Source: Spirosoma sp. SC4-14 (lineage in GTDB: Bacteria; Bacteroidota; Bacteroidia; Cytophagales; Spirosomataceae). Taken from it: DNA of 64,000 bases. The stretch lies in NCBI RefSeq assembly GCF_037201965.1, contig NZ_CP147518.1:5015001-5079000 (forward strand), in the 5' to 3' direction. Below are positions 34,279 through 41,880 of this stretch, in pieces. Position 1 is the first letter of the stretch; each line of letters opens with the position of its first letter. The position numbers were made by a program, and so were the translations under genes. The notes below the pieces were generated by a model. That model had not been told where the DNA came from and did not search any database. It saw only the letters and a list, made by a program, of their open reading frames with translations.

Positions 34279-37050
34279 TTATTTCACCCCGAATTTCCGC
34301 AGATTATATACAAAGCTCAATAGCACATATTGACGCAGCACACGACTTTGTACATCGTCGATATATGAGTCGGTAGTGTTGCGAACCAGACTACGGTTCT
34401 GATTCAGCAGGTCGAAAACCTGAATACGTATCTCGCCCGTATTACCTTTAAAAAACTGCCGGGCCAGCGCCATATTCCAGAGTGTAAACTGCTGATTATA
34501 ACCCGCCGACCGGCCAGAAGTAGCCGTATAGGTCAGATCGCTGGTCAGAACAAACCGGAACGGCAATTGCCAGTGCAGATCGGCCGTTGCATACTGCGCC
34601 CAGTAAGACGTATTTTGTTGACTCAGCAACGAATACGTAGCCGTCTGATACGTTACGGTTCCACTTATCCCATATTCCAGTTTGCCGTTGTAGTTCGACT
34701 GCAACCGTATTCCCTGTCCAACACTTCCAGTTCGGGAGGCATTAATCTGGTCGTTAATGAAGCTCATGGCGCGTGTATAACCTGCATTGGTTGTCAGTAT
34801 GAGATTTAGTTTTACGGGCTGAATCTGTCGATTGATAGACATTGTACCATTGAGCGACCAATAGCCCCCTGCATTGACCGGTTGAGTGGTTTGCACACCA
34901 GCACTGTTGATGGTTGTGGCCGAAGCAATGCGGTTAGTACTTTGGTTTAAACTGGCAAACATAAATAGACTCCTGCCCATCACCGTACCCGTACCATTAT
35001 ACGTCAGCGTAATTGTGTTATAATACTCGGGACGAAGCGCCGGGTTGCCCAAACGAACATTGAGCGGATTGGTGTTATCGACAACCGGCTGCAATTGCGT
35101 TATTGTAGGGGCTGTCAATCGCGTCCGATATTGCAGTCGCAGGCTACGGTTACCCGGAAAGGTATACGAAAACAGTGCATTCGGTAATAGATTCAGGTAG
35201 CGGTGACTTGAACTAGTATCGATCGAGCGATTTTCGACACGGAGTTGGGCCTGCTGCACATCAAAGCCTAACGCATAGGTGTACCGCAATCGGCGCGTCT
35301 GCATGGTAGCGCCAGCCTGATGCGTTGCAAAAATACTCCTGAAGCGATTTGTCAATGCCGAATTTGGTCGGTCATATAGACCGGTAGCTTCATCGAAATC
35401 AACCGTGTTGCGCTCGGCCCGATTCTGGTGATTGGCATACGCATACTTAAACTCAAGCTTTCGAGTCAGCGATAAGGGTTCTACATACGATAGCGTTACG
35501 GTGTTTTGTAGCCCCTGGCTTAGCTGATCGTTTCGTTGATTGAGTCGAATCTGGGTTGGATTGCTCCCTGTTGAATCGTAAAGCCTATTGATCGATTGGT
35601 TTAAGGCTCCCGTTTCGCCATTGGCCAGAATCGTGTTCAGATTGGCCGAAAATGTCCGACCCTCACGTCGAAATTTCCGCATCAGCAACAGATTACTATA
35701 TCCATTATGCCCATTCCCGGATGAGTTGTAGCTAGTTTCGCCCGTGTTGAGCAGTTGAGAGTCGGCAGTCGGCCCAATGGGCAAAACCGACCGGCTGGTC
35801 AGGGCACTTTCAAACCCCGTATGCTGCCATGAGATATTGGGCGTTAGCCGGAGACTCGTTAAAGAATCGAGTTGCCAATCCAGGCGTCCATTAAATCGCT
35901 GGGTTGTCTGCCGGTTCTGCGAATACGAATGCTGATCGGTAGTAAACGACTGCTCGGGCAGAATACTCTGCCGATGGTTTTGCTGATCGGTGGTCGTAAT
36001 GGCCTGGTTGACAAAATAACTGGCCGACACCTCCGCTTTCTTCCCTAGTTTATCGCGATAATTAGTGCCAATCGCTTTTGTTTCAATGATATTGGTTGGC
36101 GACTGATTTCCAGCCACAACAAAACTACCCGGCCCACCCACAATAACGGGTCCAGTAGCCCCCCCATCGCCTAACGTGAAGTTTTGCTGATTAAGATTAT
36201 TAGCCTGCCCAATCAGCGATAACTGACGGCCATTGTTGAATCGGTTCAGGCTTAACCGACCCTGATAGCGAGCAGGTCCAGTCTCACGATTCGGTCCGGC
36301 ACCCACGGCATTCTGACCAAAATAGCCCCGACGTTTGTCGCGTTTGATGGTCAGATTGATTGTGCGCTCGCGATTACCATCATCAATGCCCGAAAACTGC
36401 GACTGATCCGATGACTGGTCGTATAACTGCACCTTATCGACAATATCGGCGGGCAGATTCCGGGTTGCCATTTTGGGGTCATTACCAAAGAAAGGCTTGC
36501 CATCGACCAACACCCGGCTGATGGTTTGCCCCTGCACCCGGATTGTACCATCGCGACTGACGTCTACACCCGGCAGTTTACGCAACAACTCTTCTACCTG
36601 TGCGTTTGGCTGCGTCTTGAACGAACCGGCATTAAATTCCAGCGTATCGCCCCGCACCGCAATGGGTGCCCGCTCCTGCCGAACAATCACTTCATCGAGT
36701 GTACTGGATTGCTCAGTCATTAGCAACGATCCAACATCGATTAGCGGATTGTTGCGATCGACCGATATGAAATACGCTGCATTCCGATAGCCCAGAAAGG
36801 TAATGAGCAGTCGATATTTACCCGGAGCCAGGTTGCGGAATCGAAACCGACCATCACCATCCGTTACGGTAGCTGTCACATAATCAGAATCGCGGGCGGT
36901 TTGTAGTGCTACCGATGCCAGCCGAAGCGGTTTGCCGCTTACCGAATCGACAACTGTTCCCCGAATTTCTGGTTTACTGGTCAATTTCTGGGCAAAAGCA
37001 TTTGTCAACACTCCAACCAGGAGCGTAATAAAAAGCAGGAAGGATTTCAT
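34279..37050 (-). CDS. TonB-dependent-receptor-like outer membrane barrel protein
   Basis: 923 residues. A signal peptide (MKSFLLFITLLVGVLTNAFA) is followed by a CarboxypepD_reg-like domain (about 27-115, GTVVDSVSGKPLRLASVALQ), a plug domain (about 135-220, VEELLRKLPGVDVSRDGTIR) and a long barrel of the OMP_b-brl_3 type ending in LLSFVYNLRKFG. No SusD gene is next to it, so it is not a classical Sus pair. Its partner is the GLPGLI gene just upstream, and a kinase/regulator pair diverges from them. The likely role is uptake or envelope remodelling. Confidence 0.92.
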   Translation of the reverse strand: MKSFLLFITLLVGVLTNAFAQKLTSKPEIRGTVVDSVSGKPLRLASVALQTARDSDYVTATVTDGDGRFRFRNLAPGKYRLLITFLGYRNAAYFISVDRNNPLIDVGSLLMTEQSSTLDEVIVRQERAPIAVRGDTLEFNAGSFKTQPNAQVEELLRKLPGVDVSRDGTIRVQGQTISRVLVDGKPFFGNDPKMATRNLPADIVDKVQLYDQSSDQSQFSGIDDGNRERTINLTIKRDKRRGYFGQNAVGAGPNRETGPARYQGRLSLNRFNNGRQLSLIGQANNLNQQNFTLGDGGATGPVIVGGPGSFVVAGNQSPTNIIETKAIGTNYRDKLGKKAEVSASYFVNQAITTTDQQNHRQSILPEQSFTTDQHSYSQNRQTTQRFNGRLDWQLDSLTSLRLTPNISWQHTGFESALTSRSVLPIGPTADSQLLNTGETSYNSSGNGHNGYSNLLLMRKFRREGRTFSANLNTILANGETGALNQSINRLYDSTGSNPTQIRLNQRNDQLSQGLQNTVTLSYVEPLSLTRKLEFKYAYANHQNRAERNTVDFDEATGLYDRPNSALTNRFRSIFATHQAGATMQTRRLRYTYALGFDVQQAQLRVENRSIDTSSSHRYLNLLPNALFSYTFPGNRSLRLQYRTRLTAPTITQLQPVVDNTNPLNVRLGNPALRPEYYNTITLTYNGTGTVMGRSLFMFASLNQSTNRIASATTINSAGVQTTQPVNAGGYWSLNGTMSINRQIQPVKLNLILTTNAGYTRAMSFINDQINASRTGSVGQGIRLQSNYNGKLEYGISGTVTYQTATYSLLSQQNTSYWAQYATADLHWQLPFRFVLTSDLTYTATSGRSAGYNQQFTLWNMALARQFFKGNTGEIRIQVFDLLNQNRSLVRNTTDSYIDDVQSRVLRQYVLLSFVYNLRKFGVK

Positions 37051-37073
37051 GAATTGAGATTGGAGATTGGGGG

Positions 37074-37886
37074 TTAATTCCGATCACCCATCATCAGTTG
37101 TTGACGAAAATCGGCCAGTGCTTTCTGACGCAGATCCGCTAATCGATCAGCCGAAACGGTTTCGGCTGCGGTTGTCGGCTGTATATCTTTTATGTCGACG
37201 GCATCCTGGCTCACTTTGGTAGCCCGGAACTGCTCGCGACTACTTTCAATTAGCAGCACCACACCTGCCTCGGGCGTTAGTTCATTGATGGGCGAATACG
37301 TAACGGGCAGATCTGTTGTGTACCAAACCGTATAGGTTTCTTTGCGAAACGGAACTGTTGCTTTGCGGCAAACATAGCCAGCAATCTTTTTTGTCTGATC
37401 GGTCAGTTTCCAGTCAGTAGCCCGCGTAATTGATGTTTCGGCCCGGTAGGTTCTGGCTTCTTTATCTTTCCCAATTGTTAAAACTGTAATAGATTTTTGG
37501 GCAGCCAGATCGACGTAAACCTGCTCTTCGAACGGACGGCCCGCCGTTGACGTTTGGGTCGGCCCTGGGCCTGCGGCCCCTAACGTTACCATTGTCCGAA
37601 CGGCCGTGTTTTCGCCTTCGCGATTCACTTTGGCAAAAGTCCCGGCAATCAGTGTCTTTTGCCCGAAGGTACGGGTATCTGGTATGTCGCTGGGGAAGTT
37701 AGGATCGCCAGGTTTCACCTGTTCGCCATTGATCACGATTCGCATACTGTTCGGATCAATTTTGCGAACCACTTCGTAAGCAATTTGCCCTGACCAGGTA
37801 GCAGCAGATGATGTTTGGGCAAAAATGGGAGCCACACCGCCAGCAAGCATGGCCAATAATAGTATCAGGAAAGAGAACGTCTTCAT
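37074..37886 (-). CDS. GLPGLI family protein
   Basis: The start is set at 37886 (MKTFSFLILLLAMLAGG...APIFAQ signal peptide); 270 residues. Characteristic points are GQIAYEVVRKI after the signal, KKIAGYVCRKATV near residue 170 and the family-naming loop as LTPEAGVVLLIE near 210. The family is restricted to Bacteroidota, is exported and has no known biochemical role. It is encoded 23 bases ahead of an outer-membrane barrel gene, as in many genomes, so the two probably work together. Confidence 0.88.
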   Translation of the reverse strand: MKTFSFLILLLAMLAGGVAPIFAQTSSAATWSGQIAYEVVRKIDPNSMRIVINGEQVKPGDPNFPSDIPDTRTFGQKTLIAGTFAKVNREGENTAVRTMVTLGAAGPGPTQTSTAGRPFEEQVYVDLAAQKSITVLTIGKDKEARTYRAETSITRATDWKLTDQTKKIAGYVCRKATVPFRKETYTVWYTTDLPVTYSPINELTPEAGVVLLIESSREQFRATKVSQDAVDIKDIQPTTAAETVSADRLADLRQKALADFRQQLMMGDRN

Positions 37887-37950
37887 AAAAATGTCTGGTT
37901 TAATTTGATGGGTCAAAGTTCCAGCAACGTTCTGTAAGGCACTGCTATTT

Positions 37951-37970
37951 AGTGTTAAACAGTGTTAACG
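37951..37970. promoter_or_regulatory. Tandem 10-base direct repeat, probable OmpR-type operator
   Basis: AGTGTTAAAC followed directly by AGTGTTAACG, one helical turn apart, in the 115-base gap between the GLPGLI gene and the kinase gene. OmpR/PhoB-type regulators bind such direct repeats, and one is encoded at 39559. The assignment is inference. Confidence 0.5.
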
Positions 37971-38001
37971 GTATAGCAAAGGCCAACCACCCAATGTAGA
38001 T

Positions 38002-39480
38002 TTGTCTATGAATCGGCGAATTCGTTCTATTTTCTGGTTAATGACCGCCTGCATTGTTGGCATCAATGCGTTTCAGGCATACTGGCTCTGGAAAACCTAC
38101 CAGATCGACCGTCAGCAATTTGCGTCGTCGGCTCAGGATGCGTTGTTTCAGGCATTGGAACAGCAACAGGTTGGCGAAGCAAAACAGTTATTCGGTCAGA
38201 AACTAAAAGACACTTCGCAGCTCATTATCCGTCAGTTCGACGCTCCCGGTAGTCGGCAGGTGCGTGTATTCTTTCAAAATCACCCCGACACGACCAATCA
38301 GAAACAAACGGCAAATAAACAACCTAAACGAGTCATCGTTACGTTGAATTCGGCGCTGAATACCAACTCCTCGCTAAATCCCGATTCCATAGCCCGGCGG
38401 CTAACCAGTCTGGTTATGCTCGACTGGACTGATCGGAGCAAAATCGCCCTGCCAAAACTTAAGAAACTCTATCAGGCAGAGCTCAAACAGAGAGGCATAG
38501 ATGCTGATTTCCAGCTCGATACCATTACCATACAACCTAAACAGGCCCAAAATAACGTTTTCATCGTTCGAACCGATTCCCGGAATATAAAGTCGGCTAG
38601 TGCTATCAGTTCGATCCATACCGCTCCGGTACCGGTCAATCCCGTCAAAAACCTGTTTGTGCAGGCATCCTTTACGGCTCCGGGCTTCTACCTGCTCAGT
38701 CGGATGGGCTGGCTGCTGGGCGCATCATTGCTGTTACTTGTGCTGACAACGGGCTGCTTTCTGTTTATGCTATCGACAATAATGCGGCAAAAGAAATTGT
38801 CGGAGGTCAAGAATGATTTTATAAATAACATGACCCACGAACTAAAAACGCCCATTGCTACCGTCACAGCGGCCGTCGAAGCCTTACAGAACTTTGGGGC
38901 ATTGAACGATCCGCAACGCACGCAAACGTATCTGGCCATTTCACAAACGAACTTGCAGCGGCTCTCCGATCTGGTCGAAAAAGTTCTCAATCTGGCAGTC
39001 GAAGAAAAGCATGAACTGATACTACACCCGGAGCCGGTCGACCTGTACGAACTGGCCAACGATCTGATTACAAACCATCGGCTCCGGGCGCTCAAACCCG
39101 TGTCTTTCGAAACCAATATTCCAGCCGATGCCATTGTTACGGTCGATCGGGTACATTTTGGCAATGCGCTCAATAACCTCATCGACAATGCGATCAAGTA
39201 TTCGCGAGAGCAGGTTACCATCAGGCTGGCCTTTCATCGACATTCTTCTGACTGGAGCGTTTCGGTTGCCGACAATGGTATTGGCATCCAGAAAAGTTAC
39301 CAGACGGCTATTTTCGACCGTTTTTTTCGAGTCCCTACCGGCAATCTTCACCCTGTTAAAGGCTTTGGACTCGGCCTGGCCTATGTTAGGCAGGTAGTGG
39401 AACGCCACGGCGGAAGCATTGCCGTTCAGAGCGACCCCGAACGAGGGAGCGAGTTTACTATGTTTTTTACTACCGACTAA
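38002..39480 (+). CDS. Sensor histidine kinase paired with an OmpR-type regulator
   Basis: 492 residues. The first membrane helix is at about 8-25, followed by a long periplasmic domain (26-228) and a second helix at about 230-256. HisKA has His279 in NNMTHELKTPIATVT; HATPase_c has NALNNLIDNAIKYS, VADNGIGIQ and GFGLGLAY. The sensor domain is Gln/Asn/Lys-rich and not a recognised ligand domain. The regulator gene starts 78 bases downstream. Divergent from the GLPGLI/barrel genes. Confidence 0.93.
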   Translation: MSMNRRIRSIFWLMTACIVGINAFQAYWLWKTYQIDRQQFASSAQDALFQALEQQQVGEAKQLFGQKLKDTSQLIIRQFDAPGSRQVRVFFQNHPDTTNQKQTANKQPKRVIVTLNSALNTNSSLNPDSIARRLTSLVMLDWTDRSKIALPKLKKLYQAELKQRGIDADFQLDTITIQPKQAQNNVFIVRTDSRNIKSASAISSIHTAPVPVNPVKNLFVQASFTAPGFYLLSRMGWLLGASLLLLVLTTGCFLFMLSTIMRQKKLSEVKNDFINNMTHELKTPIATVTAAVEALQNFGALNDPQRTQTYLAISQTNLQRLSDLVEKVLNLAVEEKHELILHPEPVDLYELANDLITNHRLRALKPVSFETNIPADAIVTVDRVHFGNALNNLIDNAIKYSREQVTIRLAFHRHSSDWSVSVADNGIGIQKSYQTAIFDRFFRVPTGNLHPVKGFGLGLAYVRQVVERHGGSIAVQSDPERGSEFTMFFTTD

Positions 39481-39558
39481 CGATTGTTTGCTCCTCAGCA
39501 ACTGAGTTCATGAAATCTGTTCATAATCACCGTATACTGAAATCCGTTCAGCTCCATT

Positions 39559-40242
39559 ATGCCAACTGTACTCCTGATTGAAGATGAAGCCGCGCTGGGC
39601 ATGATCGTTCGCGACAGTCTGGAAGTACGGGGTTTTACGGTACGTTATGCCACAAACGGTGCCGAAGGTCTAAGCATGTTTCAGCAAGAATGCCCCGATA
39701 TTGTTGTGGCCGATGTGATGATGCCCGAAATGGACGGTTTTACCTTTGTTGAGCACATTCGCCAAAGCAATGTTGACACTCCGGTTCTGTTTCTGACAGC
39801 GCGCTCACAAACTGCCGATGTTGTGAAAGGTTTTGAACTAGGTGGCAACGATTATTTGAAAAAGCCGTTTAGTCTCGACGAATTAATTGTTCGCATCAAT
39901 GCACTTCTCCGGCGTACGGTAGCCCCCCGAATAACTCCTCCGCTTACCCAATTCCTGACCATTGGGCGTTATCAGTTCGATCCACCGAAACAGAAACTAA
40001 CATTTGATGGCGACGATGTTCTGCTCTCCTATCGTGAAGCCGAACTCCTCCGGCGACTTTATGAACAACGAAACCAGGTTCTCGAACGTAGTCGGGTTCT
40101 GATTGATATTTGGGGCGACGATTCGTTTTTTAATGGTCGAAGCCTCGATGTGTTCATTACCCGGCTCCGACGGCATCTACGCAATGATCCACAGATACAA
40201 ATAGTGAATGTACGGGGTATTGGCTACAAACTTATTGTTTAG
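39559..40242 (+). CDS. OmpR/PhoB family response regulator
   Basis: 227 residues. The receiver domain (1-118) has the acidic pocket (LIEDEA), phospho-acceptor Asp52 in VADVMMPEMDGF, and the conserved Thr and Lys (LTAR, KKPF). The winged-helix domain (about 130-227) ends with DVFITRLRRHLRNDPQIQIVNVRGIGYKL. It is the cognate of the kinase at 38002 by adjacency. A probable target is the shared promoter at 37951. No clear hairpin lies directly after the stop codon; the hairpin cluster begins about 110 bases further on. Confidence 0.94.
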   Translation: MPTVLLIEDEAALGMIVRDSLEVRGFTVRYATNGAEGLSMFQQECPDIVVADVMMPEMDGFTFVEHIRQSNVDTPVLFLTARSQTADVVKGFELGGNDYLKKPFSLDELIVRINALLRRTVAPRITPPLTQFLTIGRYQFDPPKQKLTFDGDDVLLSYREAELLRRLYEQRNQVLERSRVLIDIWGDDSFFNGRSLDVFITRLRRHLRNDPQIQIVNVRGIGYKLIV

Positions 40243-40468
40243 CGGTTTACCTTTTCCAGCCTTTATAGCGAAGGCAACCTCAGATCGTTAAAGCTTCTGT
40301 TTTTCAGAAACATCCAAATTAAGTTACGATTAAACTGAAACGATTTACCCTACTCTCTGCGTAAAGAGAGTAGATGATCTATTTCAGGATATATCATTGA
40401 GCGTTTAAAACGCTCGCTTTCCAAAGCATCCACTTATCCTGTTTTTGTTCAAGTAGAGTGTGATGGCT

Positions 40469-40501
40469 AAACGCCGGGTCGGCTTGCATCCGGCGTTTTT
40501 T
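40469..40501 (+). terminator. Hairpin 1 of the cluster
   Basis: AAACGCCGG pairs with CCGGCGTTT, ending in a six-T run, and enclosed by TAGAGT (40454) and ACTCTA (40504). Confidence 0.75.
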
Positions 40502-40613
40502 GTACTCTATTAAATCAGCGAATTTATATATACTACGCAACCTTAGAACTCCTATCAGCGTATAGGACGATACCAGGGCGCTAGATGCCGTTGGGTAAAT
40601 GTAAGTAGTGAGC

Positions 40614-40644
40614 AAACGCCAGACCTTTTATGAGTCTGGCGTTT
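40614..40644 (+). terminator. Hairpin 2 of the cluster
   Basis: AAACGCCAGAC pairs with GTCTGGCGTTT; the T run is broken by a G. Confidence 0.65.
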
Positions 40645-40781
40645 GTTTGCGCATTCTACAAGCCAGACAACCGCTCATAGACGGCAAAAATCTGACGGAA
40701 TTAAACCTTCGTTAAATTATTGTTTATTTAAAACAATTGACGTCTATCCTTTGTCTCTTTGTAACAAGACAATTAGAGTGT

Positions 40782-40818
40782 AAACGCCCAGCCCTACACG
40801 GATAGTTGGGCGTTTTTT
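40782..40818 (+). terminator. Hairpin 3 of the cluster
   Basis: AAACGCCCA pairs with TGGGCGTTT, with a six-T run. The upstream tract shares TATCCT and TAGAGTGT with the region before hairpin 1. Confidence 0.75.
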
Positions 40819-40915
40819 CGTGTAACAGCAACGGTAAGCCCTCTCGTTGCGTAGTTAATGGGGAATAGTGGACCCTTCAGCTCAGGTAGTCTACTATGGT
40901 GTGGATAGATTGATT

Positions 40916-40946
40916 AAACGCCGAACTAACTCCGTTCGGCGTTTTT
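40916..40946. terminator. Hairpin 4 of the cluster
   Basis: AAACGCCGAAC pairs with GTTCGGCGTTT, with five T on the plus strand. It also lies just downstream of the minus-strand small gene at 40978, which it could terminate. Confidence 0.7.
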
Positions 40947-40977
40947 ATATAGGCGGCAAAACGCACCGTAAAACCCA

Positions 40978-41154
40978 TTACTTCTCTATTTTCAGCAGAA
41001 CGCTTTCCGATTTCAGAGGTTTAGCTGCGTGCTTCAGTGCATCCGCAACCTGACGGGCACGCTCCAGGCATTTGTTGTCGACATAACCCGACTCGGCGAG
41101 TTCAATATATCGCTGCGTAATAGCAAGACGAATGTGATCAAATTGATTATTCAT
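40978..41154 (-). CDS. Small helical protein of unknown function
   Basis: A 58-residue frame with ATG at 41154 and TAA at 40978: MNNQFDHIRLAITQRYIELA, then ESGYVDNKCLERARQVADAL and a Lys-rich end. The make-up is protein-like (amphipathic helices, balanced codons) and unlike the AT-rich sequence around it. No signal peptide or membrane segment. The gene is too short for ordinary ORF cut-offs. It resembles no family I can name. Hairpin 4 of the cluster lies just after its stop codon. Confidence 0.65.
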   Translation of the reverse strand: MNNQFDHIRLAITQRYIELAESGYVDNKCLERARQVADALKHAAKPLKSESVLLKIEK

Positions 41155-41880
41155 AGTAGGTTAAGAAAATAGGTACAGAGTCACAAAAGCGTTTCCAACA
41201 CAAACATAAGGTCATTGGCAGGAAATGATCCTTTATTCGCATTCTATTGAAAATGCCGATTAAAAATAGTCATTGTCTCTGACAATACATTCCCCCATAG
41301 TAGCAGATTGTAACTATCGCCGACAAAGCCCCGAAGTACAATCGTTCCGCAGCAGTACAAGTAACCTAAAAAAGCGATTAATTTATCCAAAAAAAAGTGT
41401 TTATATAAAGGCGGAAGCTAGTAAATACTAAAACGAAATAATATTAAATAGACAAAAATAATTAATTAGACACAAAAAAATTAAACAAAGCCATCAGGTG
41501 TATTTACATTTCACCATGTATAGGCTTAGATACTGTTTTCTTTCATTAAAACCAGTAAAAGTGGCACTAAAAATGCGACTATAAATAATTCATATCATTC
41601 TTTTGGGTAGGGTAAACTTATCTGTAAATCAATGATAAAAATTGGCCGTTACTTACTATAACAACAGAAATGTGTACGACAAAGTCAGAACAGGGCATTC
41701 TGTTGAAAGCCTATTTCCAGGTATTGTGTTACCTTAAAATAAGAAGGCATTAGTAAATCATACATTTTTTGTATATACTAATAAATAAACTACTTTTCTA
41801 TTGAGGCATATTATTAACGATAGCCTTATATTTACCAACTTTTTGAAGAGTAGATTTAACACCCGTAACAAAGTAACATT
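41155..41880. other. AT-rich leader of the hybrid regulator gene
   Basis: 726 bases without a supported gene, clearly more AT-rich than the rest of the window (for example 41390-41480). Probably the control region of the gene at 41881. No -7 box stands out, and no repeat was found beyond simple A/T runs. Confidence 0.5.

Larger units (their letters stand above)
40351..40946. repeat. Cluster of terminator-like hairpins with shared sequence
   Basis: Four stems share AAACGCC...GGCGTTT: arms at 40469/40490, 40614/40634, 40782/40807 and 40916/40934, i.e. 134-168 bases apart, and three end in T runs of five or more. Each is preceded at short range by an AGTG-containing tract (TAGAGTGTGA, TAGTGAG, TAGAGTGT, TGGTGTGG). 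The first is also enclosed by TAGAGT/ACTCTA. Two simpler palindromes, TACTCTCT/AGAGAGTA (40351-40372) and GAGCGTT/AACGCTC (40399-40415), precede them. No protein-like frame was found in 40243-40977. Confidence 0.75.

Noticed and set aside
34279..37886. A SusC/SusD polysaccharide utilisation pair
   Set aside because: No SusD-like lipoprotein is present; the partner gene is GLPGLI.
40394..40615. A 73-codon minus-strand frame across hairpins 1 and 2
   Set aside because: It runs through two palindromes and has no domain-like pattern; non-coding structure explains the region better.
40469..40944. The hairpin series as an integron attC array or CRISPR array
   Set aside because: There is no integrase or cas gene, stems lack the attC R/L box layout, and the interval sequences are not of uniform length or flanked by constant repeats.
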